Shown here piece after piece: positions 26,946-39,713 of a stretch of DNA of 64,000 bases. Every line of letters begins with the position of its first letter. Position 1 is the stretch's first letter. A model generated the notes under the pieces. That model saw only the letters and a program-made list of their open reading frames with translations, did no database searches and was not told where the DNA came from. This stretch comes from Nemophila menziesii (lineage: Eukaryota > Streptophyta > Magnoliopsida > Boraginales > Hydrophyllaceae): assembly GCA_029959085.1 (NCBI GenBank), contig JARWIR010000008.1:20136001-20200000 (forward strand), given 5' to 3'. Position numbers and translations under genes: made by a program.

Positions 26946-29278
26946 AAAATATCAAATGTTGGTCGTCTTTATGAGATGCAGTTTTTTGGTTAATCCCAAC
27001 ACAGTTGTGAATGTTTGAACACCTTGTGAAGAATTTGGAATATCTTTATGATTGTGAGGTTATATATGAGCATTTTATGGTGTGAATGAATGTAAATATA
27101 AAACAATTGGGTTACCTCAACTTGACAGGTCCTTGTTTTTTCTTCTAAGAGGTACATGATTTGAATATCTCCTTAAATATGGTAACCTGATTCCGGCTTG
27201 CTTGGGGGTCACATGGATGCATATTCTCCGTTAGGCTAGTAGAGGTGTGCGCACACTTGCTCGCGACCCTCGTTATCAAGCAAAATGTTATTATATGTGA
27301 AAAATAGGATAGTTGATGAGAGGTATAACATAATCACACTTATTTGGAAAACTTGCAAATTGGAAGAAGTCTTTATTGGATGTGTTATATAGAAAGGAGG
27401 TAAAGGCATATTTCTTAGGTCTTGTGAGTTTCTATTGGTTACTGCAATGGGGGATAATACGGGATACACAAAGGTAGTAGTTATTTTTATGTATAGTGGT
27501 CGAAATGGTCGAATCTCTTAATGAAGTACTGAATAATATAGGCATATTGTCATTTAATTCGCAAGTTGAAAGTTTGAATGTAGTTATTATTGAAATTTCG
27601 CAAGGATTATAATATATATTTTCAAAGAACTGGTTGTGAAAGATCTTCGAAAAAAGAGATGAGTGCAGAAAAATTAAATTTTAGTAGAGGACATTATCTT
27701 GCGGATAAAAAACCAAGTTGAGAGTTAGATCGAATAATTTGTAACCTTTTTAACTACAGGAATATCATATAAAGATGCGACTAGGTGAAAAAGAGTAAAT
27801 TTAGTGATATTTGTGTGTAAGATGATACAAAACAAAACCATCCAAAATATCGTAGACAAGAATAATTTGATTCTTTCTGAATAAATTTTCGATATGGAGT
27901 TTTTCTTTGAAAAAGAATTTTGGATATGCGAATCAACAAATAAGTGGAAAATATTGTATATCAATAAAACAATTTATAGATATGAGCTTGAAAGAGTATG
28001 GTTCGACAACCTTAGAGGAAACAATAGTGTTCGATCACATTCAACGATAGCGATTTGTTTTGGTGTGTTAATGTATTTGATTAGTCAAAATTACCCTGAC
28101 CACAATATGACCATACCATCCTATTCGGACTAGTCCGGCTCTTCAGCCAACTATCAACTGGCCTTTCCACCATACATATCACTTGGAGTAAAAATTATTA
28201 AGTGACTTCTCAGCGGATTATCAGAAGATCTCTCGGTCATAAAACTTATTTGGACGAAAGATCCCTAATTATCTAGTCTAGCACTTCAGCCGCCTACCAG
28301 CTGTCTTCTCAGTCGTTAAGTCACTTGTATATTAAATTCTTAAGTGTCTAATCTGGTTCTTCAGCCGATAATCAACTTCCCTCTCGGTCATAAAACCCAT
28401 TTGGACAATCAACGCATAGAGATTTTAGCTACACACCCATATATTTATATAACATGATTTTTATTTCGTTGAAAATTAGCAAAAGCCTCTGACTCTTTAA
28501 CAAAACAATTATTCCACTATTTATAAAAAGTCATCCATAAAAATAATCTAATGCCTCTTTTTATGCATACATAATGTGCCCACAAATATCAGGGTCTACT
28601 AGACCAAGAGTCTAAGAATCTTTCCATGCGCTCTTCTTTGAGAATGGATTTTACATGTTGTTTACCAACCAAAACGTTTTTACATAGCCTCTGAGGAGCC
28701 TTGAGTTGTGGCACACTACTAACCATATTATTTTACCTAAGAGTTTTCAAACCTTTAAGACTCTAGTAGCGTCCATACCGACAATGACAAGTTGGGTTTA
28801 TTGTAATCAAACCTTTATTATCCAATATTTGTTGATATTGTGTTGACTTGAGCAATTCATTTTTTAGACCTCGACTTGAGGCTTTATTGTGTTAACGCGT
28901 CGTGTAACCTTCTATATTTCGACAAATGTGGTGTACAATGATTGGTGCGTCATCGTTTATTGATCGTTTCTGGGGTCAAATCAGTTTCGTGAGACTATAT
29001 GAAGGCCTTTTCTCTATATGATGGATATTCAATGAGAGATAAAAGGATGAATGACTAGCATGTTTGATTTGTAATTTATGTGTGCCATTTTATTGAGTCG
29101 AAGTTACCTTACAATCGATTCATTTGAACTGATCACTTATTGAATAAATCTGAAAGTGCTTATTATTTTTAATTTTGTTGGGGATTTTTGGTCAACCCCA
29201 ACTATGAGAATATTTTTCTTTTATTGTATATTTTAAATTCACAAAGAAAACAAATTAAAACATTTATATAGTATAATA

Positions 29279-29930
29279 TCAGCCTGGCTATCGGACACGG
29301 GTTATCGGACCGGCGGTCTGGCCCGGACCAATAAGCACCGGCGACGGAACGGGGCCGGTATGATGTAGGTGGCCGGAACGGAACGGAACGTCAGTTCCTG
29401 GTTCGTGTGGTGTTTTCAGATGTTGAGTTTTAGCTTGGACCGAACCGTTCCGTGACTGATACGGACCGGTAACGGCCCGTTATTATTATTATTATTTTTT
29501 TTATATATATATAGGCCCAAACCTAATGTATGCCCAAAACCCACCGACGAAGACGCGTTCCCAAATCCCATTCCTCACCCTACCCTAATTCGTGAACGCC
29601 GTTACTCCGCTCATTCATGTAAAATGGAAATCGAAGGTTCTGATAAAGATGAAGAAGAAGAAGAAGAAGAAGAAGAAGAAGAAGAAGAAGAAGAAGAAGA
29701 AGAAGAAGAAGAAGAAGAAGAAGAAGAAGAAGAAGAAGAAGAAGAAGAAGAAGAAGAAGAAGAAGAAGAAGAAGAAGAAGAAGAAGAAGAAGAAGAAGAA
29801 GAAGAAGAAGAAGAAGAGGTGGATGAGGAGGAAGATGAAGATAACGCGAAATCTGAAGAAGATATTAATGGTGATTATGGTCGAATATGGCTCTTCGGAT
29901 GATATGATTTTACCTCTTTGGCTATGTAAC
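29279..29930 (+). mobile_element. hAT-like element fragment in variant unit U6
   Basis: Abrupt change at 29279 from AT-rich unit sequence to GC-rich sequence starting TCAGCCTGGCTATCGG, with repeated GGAACGG and CCGG words, as at the subterminal ends of many plant hAT elements. A short open frame at 29624-29902 (92 aa) starts MEIEGSDKDEEE, continues as a run of Glu from 56 GAA codons at 29651-29818, then VDEEEDEDNAKSEEDINGDY, and stops. It may be the acidic N-terminus of a transposase, but no zinc finger or catalytic region follows. No matching terminal inverted repeat was found downstream, so the hAT assignment rests on the terminal composition only. Confidence 0.45.
29651..29818. repeat. (GAA)56 trinucleotide repeat in U6
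   Basis: Uninterrupted GAA run of about 168 bp. The equivalent tract in U9 (55561-55590) has about 10 copies. Confidence 0.95.
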
Positions 29931-32777
29931 TAGTTAAGCCTGTCAGTCAATAACGGACATTACACGGGTATTACCTAGATCAGTATTCAAACCCCCCAGT
30001 CGGATGATCACTTCGCCACTAAAGTGAAAAGCCCAAATACTAAAAGCTAATTCTAGTTGTTCCTAAAATAATTAGTAATGAAAACAAAGTAATAACCAAT
30101 ATATAAAACTTAATCCTATTTAAATCTAAACAATCCCAAATTCAAAACATAGATTAATTAATTAAGGGTCATCCCTTTTATGCGATTCTCAAGTATAAAG
30201 AAATTTAGCTCATGACAAATTTAAAGACTAACATAAAAGAAAAGGAATTCATGTTCAAATACAAAAGATAAATAAATAACCTAAAGGGTTGAATGACTAT
30301 TGTTGGAAGAACAGAATTCCTCCAGCTTCTAGCTTCTTCTCTCCTTCGTGCTCTGACTTGAAAACCTTAAGTCTCTTGTGTAATTCTCTGAAGTGTGTGA
30401 AAGTAGGAGTTTAAGGGGTGTATTTATAGGTGTTGGAAGACCCTAGGTCGAATTTGCTTGGAGTGGAAGACAAGTTAAAGACTCTTAAATTCGTAGCCCT
30501 AAATTCTAGAAAAGGTAAGATTTTGCTGCTGATTTGATTTGGTCATATCTTTTTCAATACTTATCCGTTTGAGAAGTTCCAATATATGAAACTGCTTGTA
30601 TTGGAAAGAGCTTTCTATTGGTGTAGAACACTCGTCCAGAATCCATGCCAATCTTTAGTTATGAATTAATCTTCAAAACGTGGCTGGAATTTCAGATTCA
30701 CAAGGCAGCTTTATCTTTTCCTTCTTTGAATAAATCTTTCCTAAATCTTCTTATTTCCATGTAAATCTTCTTTCCTTTCATCTTTATCTTGACTTGGTCT
30801 CTAAGTAATTACCATTTATCTTTTAAAGCTTCACATTAAATAAATAATTAAACCGCATATGCTTAAAAAGAATAAATCAATAAATCAAGAAAACGAAATA
30901 GGAAAGTGCACTCTAAAAATAGAAACTCGAGTAAAAATCATTTTCTAACACTCTCAAATACACTAAGACTTTATTCTCACTTCTTCTCCTTGGATTGGTG
31001 GTGGTCCTTTGTGTGTTCTAAAATAAATGCTAATGTAATCGAACCACAACTGCAAGTGTACGGTTGTCCCAAGTAATAATAGTGATAATACAGATTCGTT
31101 CCAAGGACGGGATGGTTGACTACAATGTCTATCGATTAATGAATGATTGCACTTATGAAAGCAAATAAAGATAATATGTTTGATTGGTTTTTGTATTAAT
31201 GCTAAATGATAAAAGACTAGATGGAAAATGCAATTAAAAGCTAAGACGCAAGTAAAATGATGTAAAACGCAAGTATGAGAAGATAGCACTTGAGAACGCA
31301 AGGGGTCATCCTAATCCTATTTCATAACCTATGCTACTTAAGGGTTAAATTGGTCAATTACAATGGTCGGGATTCTAAATTCCTTATACCCCCGTCAGGA
31401 TGGACTATAAGACTATCCTAGAGTGTCACTAGTCCCGTCAGGGTAAATATGATCCACTTTTAGATGTTTAAGTTTAATTACCTCATTGGCCCTAGAATTA
31501 GCTAAGTTCGTCAGAATCAATAGCTTCTATTCTAGATTGAATAAATGGTTCTGTACCTAAACCCTCCTTCAGGATGATCCAATCGCCACTAATTGGAATA
31601 GCCTAGATACTAACACCTGTTCCTAGTTCATGACTCTAAAAACAGTAAATATTCTCAATTTATCGAAAAGGGTAAAAGACACAATCTAATTTAATTTAAC
31701 AGAAACCCAAATTCAACATATGAAATTCAATAAGATTTGGGAATTACCCATATAGCATTCTCAAGCACTAAAATGTGTTTAGCTCATATTAATTGAAAAC
31801 AAAACTAAATTAAATAAAAGGGAATTCATATTGTTTACAAAATTAAAGATAAAAGAACCTAATTTCCGGAATAGGAATGACTGAGAACGCAGATATAGAA
31901 CCTCTCCAGCTCTTGCAGCTTCTTCTTTCTTCCTTCTGTTGCTTCTCTCTGATGTTTAATCTTGTGGAATGTGAATTGTTGTGAAAATAGAGGTCAAAGG
32001 CTCCTTTTATAAGTGGAAAAACGGATTAGGGCTTGGACCTAAGAATAAAACACTAATTAAATGTCCAAGCCCAATTTCTAAGCCCAAAATCCCGTAACTG
32101 CTGATACACCTTTACTAAAACGGATTTTCCCGCTTCGTTATGACTCCGATTGACTTAGTTCCGGTTGCTAAAGTTCCGTAACTCGATAAGGAATGTTTTC
32201 TCTTCAAATGTCAGCGGCTAAACCATCTCTTAAGCACCTCGAAATCAGCAATCTATGGCCTGGAAAACAGATTTTCAGCTCTAAAAATAATTTCTTTCGG
32301 GATTTATCTTTAGGTCCTGACTCTATATCACGATCTTTGACTCTCTTCTCGGATTCCATTTCTAGCTAATATTCAAAACCTACAAACTTTCCACTAAAGT
32401 ACACAAGATTACGCGCAAAAGTTTAATAAATCAAAAATACTAGAAATAAAATGGAAATTCCGGATTATTGCATTTTTAACTCAAAAGTCTATCATATTAA
32501 TCAAATAAACACAAAAAATTATGTCTCTCAAGGGTCGAAAATGAGAACAATTAGGGAGACATCAATTGGTATTTCGTGAATTTCAAGAACCAATTAACTT
32601 TGCATTAAAAATAGTCAAATTTACGCACAAAAGCTCAGATTCTGCAAATAGTTAATTTCCAAGGGGAGGAAGTGTAATATGATCAATTAAGCCTAAAAGT
32701 CTATCAAATAAGTCATTTATTCACCTAAAAGGATGTCTCCAAAGGGCTAATAATTAGAACAAATAGGGAGACATCAA
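29931..32777 (-). mobile_element. LTR-like non-coding retroelement sequence, two related halves, in U6
   Basis: No protein-coding frame is recognised. The two halves, about 29960-30960 and 31330-32500, are diverged relatives: both have GATGATC followed by TCGCCACTAA, then GCCTAGATACTAA-like sequence, a TTCTCAAG...TTTAGCTCAT word, a CTCCAGCTTCT-rich stretch and a short TTTATA region. The far end holds two copies of an inverted repeat, GATGTCTCC and GGAGACATC (32732-32740 with 32767-32775; a decayed pair at 32521-32564). On the minus strand it would begin TGATGTCTCC, compatible with an LTR start. The stretch near 31030 (CAACTGCAAGTGTACGGTTG) resembles sequence common in plant LTR elements. Family uncertain. 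Confidence 0.4.
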
Positions 32778-35107
32778 TTATATATATGAGCATTTTATGG
32801 TGTGAATGAATGTAATTATAAAACAATTGGGTTACCTCAACTTGACAGGTCCTTGTTTTTTCTTCTAAGAGGTACATGATTTGAATATCTCCTTAGATAT
32901 GGTAACCTGATTCTGGCTTGCTTGGGGGTCGCATGGATGCATATTCTCCGTTGGGCTAGTAGAGGTGTGCGCACACTTGCTCGCAACCCTCGTTATCAAA
33001 CAAAATGTTATTATATGTGAAAAAATAGGATAGTTGATGAGAGGTATAACATAATCACACTTATTTGGAAAACTTGCAAATTGGAAGAAGTCTTTATTGG
33101 ATGTGTTATATAGAAAGGAGGTCAAGGAATATTTCTTAGGTCTTGTGAGTTTCTATTGGTTCCTGCAATGGGGGATAATACGGGATAAACAAAGGTAGTA
33201 GTTATTTTTATATATAGTGGTCGAAATGGTCGAATCTCTTAATATAGTACTGAATAATATAGGCATATTGTCGTTTAATTCACAAGTTGAAAGTTTGAAT
33301 GTAGTTATTATTGAAATTTCGCAAGGATTATAATATATATATTCAAAGAACTGGTTGTGAAAGATCTTCGAAAAAAGAGATGAGTGCAGAAAAATTAAAT
33401 TTTAGTAGAGGACATTATCTTGCGGATAAAAAACCAAGTTGAGAGTTAGATCAAATAATTTGTAACCTTTTTAACTACAGGAATATCATATAAACATGCG
33501 ACTAGGTGAACAAGAGTAAATTTAGTGATATTTGTGTGTATGATGATACAAAACAAAACCATCCAAAATATCGTAGACAAGAATAATTTGATTCTTTCTG
33601 AATAAATTTTCGATATGGAGTTTTTCTTTGAAAAAGAATTTTGGATATGCGAATCAACAAATAAGTGGAAAATATTGCGTATCAATAAAACAATATTGTT
33701 CGATCACATTCAACGATAGCGATTTGTTTTGGTGTGTTAATGTATTTTATTAGTCAAAATTACCCCTGGCCACAATATGACCATACCATCCTATTCGGAC
33801 TAGTCCGGCTCTTCAGCCAACTATCAACTGGCCTTTCCACCATACATATCACTTGGAGTAAAAATTATTAAGTGACTTCTCAGCGGATTATCAGATGATC
33901 TCTCGGTCATAAAACTTATTTGGACGAAAGATCCCTAATTATCTAGTCTAGCACTTCAACCGCCTACCAGCTGTCTTCTCAGTCGTTAAGTCACTTGTAT
34001 ATTAAATTCTTAAGTGTCTAATCTGGTTCTTCAGCCGATAATCAACTTCCCTCTCGGTCATAAAACCCATTTGGACAATCAACGCATAGAGATTTTAGCT
34101 ACACACCCATATATTTATATAACATGATTTTTATTTCGTTGAAAATTAGCAAAAGCCTCTGACTCTTTAACAAAACAATTATTCCACATTTTATGACAAG
34201 TCATCCATAAAACTAATCTAATGCCTCTTTTTATGCATACATAATGTGCCTACAAATATCAGGGTCTACTAGACCAAGAGTCTAAGAATCTTTCCATGCG
34301 CTCTTCTTTGAGAATGGATTTTTACATGTTGTTTACCAACCAAAACGTTTTTACATAGCCTTTGAGGAGCCTTGAGTTGTGGCACACTACTAACCATATT
34401 ATTTTACCTAAGAGTTTTCAAACCTTTAAGACTCTAGTAGCGTCCATGCCGACAATGACAAGTTGGGTTTATTGTATCAAACCTTTATTATCCAATATTT
34501 GTTGATATTGTGTTGACTTGAGCATTTCATTTTTTAGACCTCGACTTGAGGCTTTATTGTGTTAAGGCGTTGTGTAACCTTCTATATTTCGACAAATGTG
34601 GTGTACAATGATTGGTGCGTCATCGTTTATTGATCGTTTCTGAGGTCAAATCAGTTTCGTGAGACTATATGAAGGCCTTTTCTCTATATGATGGATATTC
34701 AATGAGAGATGAAAGGATGAATGACTAACATGTTTGATTTGTAATTTATGTGTGCCATTTTATTGAGTCGAAGTTACCATACAATAGATTCATTTGAACT
34801 AATCACTTATTGAATAAATCTGAAAGTGCTTATTAATTTTAATTTTGTTGGGAATTTTTGGTCAACCCCAACTATGAAAATATTTCTTTTATTGTATATT
34901 TTAAATTCACAAAGAAAACAAATTAAAACATTTATATAGTATAATAGGTCTAAAATACAATTTGACAAATACATATATTATATATATTTCACTCATAAAT
35001 GGAAGAAGACAAACAAGGAGCAATAAAAAATAATGTAAAGGCTTGTAAGGCCATAAATGGTGACTTTTATTTCAACAGTGTACACAAGATCACGAGTTGT
35101 GATTTAT

Positions 35108-35716
35108 TTAGCAATGGAAGTAGCAATTGCAAAAATACTTCCAGTGTCCCCCATGTCCCCAGCGTTGCTTTTGGCATAATCCATACTGGTAACCCAAGTG
35201 CTTGCAGTGATAGCTACATTTGTAGCTTTGTAGGCAATGCCCAACCCATTTGGGGCTTTGCTTCCAGCAGAATTTAGCATCCGCACCATTAATCTCTGCA
35301 TGAAATTAAAATGAAAAGGTTGGGTCTTAGTTATTTAAAAAACATTCCGAGATATTAAAATAAATACAGAAAAAATTTATTCACATTAGCGCCATTTTAA
35401 TTTATATACAATGAATGATACAAGGAAACCATGACAAAATTTGAATTAAAGTTATAGTACAAAAGTAGTTGACCATAGAGTTCAAAACAAAATTTAGTGA
35501 ACCGCCACGTACTGCAATAGATATTTATATTCTATAGGTAAATTTAAAGCATGGCCGGAGAGAAATATAGATCTACAGATACATTGATATTATGCCTGTG
35601 AATATTGCATAGTTATTGATAAATAGGCCAACATGCTACGTACCAGATGCAGCAACAATGATGAAGATGTATAACAGAGCTAGGAATGATGCTTTGCAAA
35701 TCATAGACTTTGCCAT
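35108..35716 (-). CDS. Defensin-like secreted cysteine-rich peptide, copy in U7
   Basis: Exon 1 is 35644-35716 and exon 2 is 35108-35295, with a 348-bp intron. It has F79 and a private N44H change directly before C45. The CACTA element begins about 600 bp upstream of this gene, so distal 5' regulatory sequence has been moved 9.3 kb away while the TATA box (35767-35773) is untouched. Confidence 0.9.
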
Positions 35717-36313
35717 ATTGATGATTTTGGTATCGCTTGTGAGAAATCATATCTTCAAAGATGTTCTTTTATAGGGGGAGAACCAAAGTATTCATGAAAT
35801 AAACAATTAATGAAAAGCTTTTCTGATCTTTTCAATGATATGGATGTTTAACAATCCGTGGAGGACACCACCAGAAAAAGTAGTAGAATTGAACAAGTCT
35901 GAATATTGATTATGTGATAATGTTAAATAAACTATACACTAGTTTACCAAATCATGTTTGGAAATGATTAAATACCGTACGGTGTATTGTACCAGACTGG
36001 TACTAAGAGCAAGTAAACATATACTATTAATAACCTTTTTTGTGATATTTAAATATTTATGCTATCTAAGAAAATTCAGGTAAAATGCATCTTTGAAAGT
36101 GAATTGATATTCTTTGAACAAAAAAAAAGAAAGTGAATTGTTATTGTATAGACCAGTAGCTAGTCTAAAATTTTTAACCTCAATTGTTCATAAGAATAAA
36201 TATTCAATTTGACATCTTGAATATGTTTGTAAGCCACTTTCAACTAATCATCCTTCTGTGGTTTTTACATAATAGTACAAAAATTCCTAATATGTATGCC
36301 CACCGAAGAACCT

Positions 36314-36845
36314 CACTACAGCAGGTCGAGGATTTACCGACGACAGCTGTCGCCGGTAAAAAGTTGAATTTCGTCGGTAAAACGGTTTACCGACGAGTGG
36401 TCGTCGGTATCCTGTCGTCCCTAGAAGTTTGTCGGTAAAATCAAGCTTACCGACAGCGTATTTGGCTCCTCGTCGATAAACATCATACTTTACCGACGAA
36501 ACATATTTTGTCGGTAAAATATATTTTACCGACGACTTTGTGTACAGTCGCCGGTAATTGGCCTTTGGTTACCGACGACTGAAAATAATATATTGTCGGT
36601 AAATAAGTTATTTACCCACGACTTCTTTGTCGGTATACTATTAAATAAAAGTTTTTTTTTTATATTTTAAATAGTTTACCGACGACATGCTTCACATCAA
36701 TGTCGTCGGTATAGCTTATTATTTTATTTTATTTTTAAAACTTTGCCGACGACATTCATCACATGAATGTCGTCGTTATACTTTTTTTTTATTTTTTTTT
36801 TAAACTTTACCGACGACATTCATGTGATGAATGTTGTCGGTATTC
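36314..36845. repeat. Left end and subterminal repeat cluster of the CACTA element
   Basis: Many copies of TTTACCGACGAC and its reverse complement GTCGTCGGTAAA, exact or with one change, as needed for binding of the TnpA-type protein in this family. Two long imperfect palindromes near 36743-36842 pair ACGACATTCATCACATGAA with its complement. Confidence 0.85.
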
Positions 36846-37149
36846 TTATTATTTTTTTTTAAAAAAAATTTTATTTTTATTTTTATTATCTTTATTTTTA
36901 TTTAATTTGGTTTTTCGTTTTTTTAAAAAAATAATATACTAGAAATCATGACTATAACGTGAAAACTGGAATTATATTCATAAAAAATAAATAAACTCGG
37001 GTAGTCAAAACCCGGGCAATAAAGTCAAACCCGGGAATAAAGTCAAACCCCGGGAATAAAGTCAAAATATTACATAAAAACTTAAGTAAAAGTCATGAAT
37101 ATAAACGTCAATAAAATCAAAGTCATAAACGTAGTAAAATATTAATCAA
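36846..37149. other. AT-rich stretch after the left subterminal cluster
   Basis: T-rich low-complexity sequence, then about three tandem copies of an 18-bp word AAAGTCAAACCCGGGAAT around 37003-37068. It probably is the 3' untranslated part and end of the TnpA-like gene; no gene seen. Confidence 0.5.
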
Positions 37150-38760
37150 TCACGGGCCCGAAAGATCTTCTCCTCGATCACTAGCTTCACTCTCTTCATC
37201 TTCATCTTCATCTTCATCTTCATCGGAGACCGGAGCGAGACCATTTTTTTCACGAGATTCGTTGAGGCCTTTGAGCATCTTCGCGAAAAAATCATCGGAC
37301 CTAGAGGAGGAGCTCGGTGGAGCATCGTCATCCGGCATAGGAGGTAATCCTTGGACTGCGCGGAGCTCGTTCATCCCGTCAAATATCCGCTGGATCTTTC
37401 TCGCGTTCTTCTTAGCGAGCTCGTCCGAAACAGGCGGCTTCGGGTCCTTCTTTTTCTTGAAGACAGCTCCGATTGACGGGATCCAGTGTCTGCTCTTAGC
37501 CGGTTTCATCACCTCCTGAACCGTCTCCTTTAACGCTCCTATCTGCTCCTCCACTGGAACATCATCAGCCGATTGGGACCCCGTCTCGATAACCCGATCC
37601 CTAAGCTTCTCCCGATAAACTCCCTGTAATAAAATTTCAAATAAATAATTAATAAAAATAACAAAGAAATAAATTTAAAGTTAAATAATTAATTTTAAAC
37701 AATAAAAAGTAAAATAAAATACTTACACTAGCCTGCTCCCATCTATCATCGACCCATTTGCCCTTCGCCCCGTCATAGCCCAAGTACTCGAAGTATCCGC
37801 CCATCGGTGGAAGTGGGACCTCCTCTTGGGTCTGCTCGTCGATAAAGCTCAGGGGCTCCTTCGTGTCAATCTTCAGCTTACCCTATAAAATATACATAAA
37901 AAATTATAATTATTAAAAATTTAAATTAAATAACTAATAACTTTTATTTTTACTTTAATAAATTATACCTCGATAATCTCGTGGCGGGTCTGGGTTTGGT
38001 TCCGAGAACCTGACTTGTTCGGCTTCTTCTGGTTCTTCCGATTCTGCTTATTAATCGCCGCCTGAGCCTGTTACGATTCAAGATAAAAAATTAATTAAAC
38101 ACTAATTTAATAATAAAATAATTAATTTAAGATTTTACCTTCTTCTGAGGGTCATTCATCATCTCAAGGGCAGCTTCCAATCCTCGGGAAGCACATCCGG
38201 GGGACACTCATCCGAATCGCCATAATCGACCTTCAAGTCATGCTTCCACCGTCTGTAAGCAGCGACTGAGACTGCGTTAGCTTCCCACTAATAAAGTTCC
38301 AATCTCGGCGGGCCCTCCACTCCTCGAGGTTGAAGAACTCCTCGAGTTTTCCGAGGATCGTGGTCTTAAGTGCAGGCGGGACAACACTCCATGAGGGGTA
38401 GTAGGGAGGGACCGTTTCTCGAACCGCGAGACCCACCACTTGGGCCACGTGTTTCCCATATTCACCGAATGGGTTCCACGTGTCGTCAAGAATACAAAAA
38501 TCTACCGGAAGGGGCCCACCTAACTTCTCCTTGGCATCGTTGGCGGTTTTGAGAGTCGAGACATTTCGGGGTCTCCTCTTTCGCTTAACTGTTTAAGAAA
38601 AGTATGTTAAATAAATTACTAACATATATTAATTGAATTTTCTAAAATAATAAATATTACCGGGTGGCTGGTTACAGTCATTGAGGTTTGGGGGTTGATT
38701 CCGGTTCGGGTCTTCACCGCTACCATCACCCCGGTGGTAATTGGACATCACATCGGCCAT
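37150..38760 (-). pseudogene. TnpA-like second protein of CACTA element (Ptta/En/Spm transposase family), five exons, frameshifted
   Basis: A spliced model reads through five exons: 38661-38760 (starts MADVMSNYHRGDGSG), 38139-38588, 37969-38067, 37727-37882 and 37150-37623, each with GT-AG borders and matching phase. Exon 2 holds the family-type stretch ending VVGLAVRETVPPYYPSW and later YRRWKHDLKVDY. Exons 3-5 give a charged linker (NKQNRKNQKKPNK), a region around GGYFEYLGYDGAKG, a possible coiled-coil and an acidic C-terminus with an Asp-Glu run. Exon 2 needs two extra bases to stay in frame: one near 38281 (after WNFI) and one near 38178 (after EDW). Each fits a single-base loss. The family binds subterminal repeats and aids transposition; the Transposase_24 assignment is from overall resemblance, not a search. 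Confidence 0.7.
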
Positions 38761-39713
38761 CTGTAATTTAAATAAAATTAATAAAATTGCATTTTAGACC
38801 TTTTTTTATTAAAAATTACAATAATACCCGTGTAAATTTGAAAAATAATATTTTTTAAGTCCTTATATTTTATATAATTACAAAAAAAACCCTAAAGTCC
38901 ATAGTATTATTTTTCTAAGTTTTTTAATTTGCAATTTAGTCCTTATACTTTAATTATATAAAAAAATACCCTAAAGTCCATATAAATTTTTTTCTAAGTT
39001 TTTTAATTTGCAATTTAGTCCTTATATTTGATATATTTAAAAAAAATACCCTAAAGTCATAAAAATTGCAAAGTTTATTAAATTGCATTCTAGTCCCTTA
39101 ATTTATCTTATTTACAAAAAAAAACCGTAAATTTCACAAACACCTAAATTAATAAACACAAACAAATTCGAAAACATGAATTCCATACCACATATTTACA
39201 GTTTAATCCAATAACATGAATAAATTAACAAAAAATCCAAAAATTGTTCAAAACCCTAATTTTGCCAAAAATCACAAAAACTTCTAATTACATGGTGTAT
39301 TTAACTAACTAAAACGTTTAAACAAACACTAACACTAACATAATAACTCGGAAATCATAAAACCCCATATACAAATCCGGAAAAAAAATTTAATTCTTAA
39401 AAAAAAAAAATAGAGTTTAGATAGGATTTCGTGTACCTATTACGTGAAATTTGTGTTGAGGATGTCCAGGAATCCATGCCACGCAAGAAAGGAAGAAGAA
39501 CAAAAACAACAAAAAAGTTAGGATTTAATTTAGAAAAATAGGAAAAAAAAATGGAAAAACCAATTGATTTTGGCATGAAAACACTTACATTTGATGTTGT
39601 TTGCTTGTGGGGATGCCTCGCGGTAGCTTGTTATTGCTCGGAATCGAATTTCTGGAGAGAGTTTTGAAGCTTTTGTGTTTCAGAAATGAGCTCGGTAGGG
39701 TTTAATAGAAGAA
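38761..39713. other. AT-rich region upstream of the TnpA-like gene
   Basis: Holds about three imperfect tandem copies of an 80-90 bp word with GCAATTTAGTCCTTATA and ACCCTAAAGTC, roughly 38850-39120. The rest is AT-rich. It may contain the 5' untranslated part and promoter of the TnpA-like gene; no other gene seen. Confidence 0.5.

Larger units (their letters stand above)
21857..27227. repeat. Tandem unit U5 (second of block A)
   Basis: Unit of 5371 bp, short because of the 137-bp intron deletion. The spacer has two private markers shared only with U8: an extra segment GAAATTATTTTTAAAGAG near 22318, and the variant TATATTGGAATTGTTATAT near 22002. No gene is seen in 21857-24096. Confidence 0.92.
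27228..32947. repeat. Variant tandem unit U6 (third of block A, no defensin gene)
   Basis: Unit sequence runs normally from 27228 to 29278, then breaks 3' of where the defensin-like gene should be. A foreign segment fills 29279-32777, and unit sequence resumes only for the last 170 bp. The gene, the copia LTR and the pol remains are missing. The spacer 27228-29278 has no gene. Confidence 0.9.

Noticed and set aside
29592..29933. Poly-Lys frame across the GAA tract
   Set aside because: A frame shadow of the trinucleotide repeat; the Glu frame has the better start context and the acidic flanks.
30963..31301. 112-aa minus frame present in both variant units
   Set aside because: Lies in LTR-like non-coding sequence, has no domain, and is shared only because the segment was duplicated.
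29279..32777. Helitron as explanation for the replaced segment
   Set aside because: No CTRR end after a hairpin, no A/T insertion pattern, and host unit sequence is missing rather than simply interrupted.
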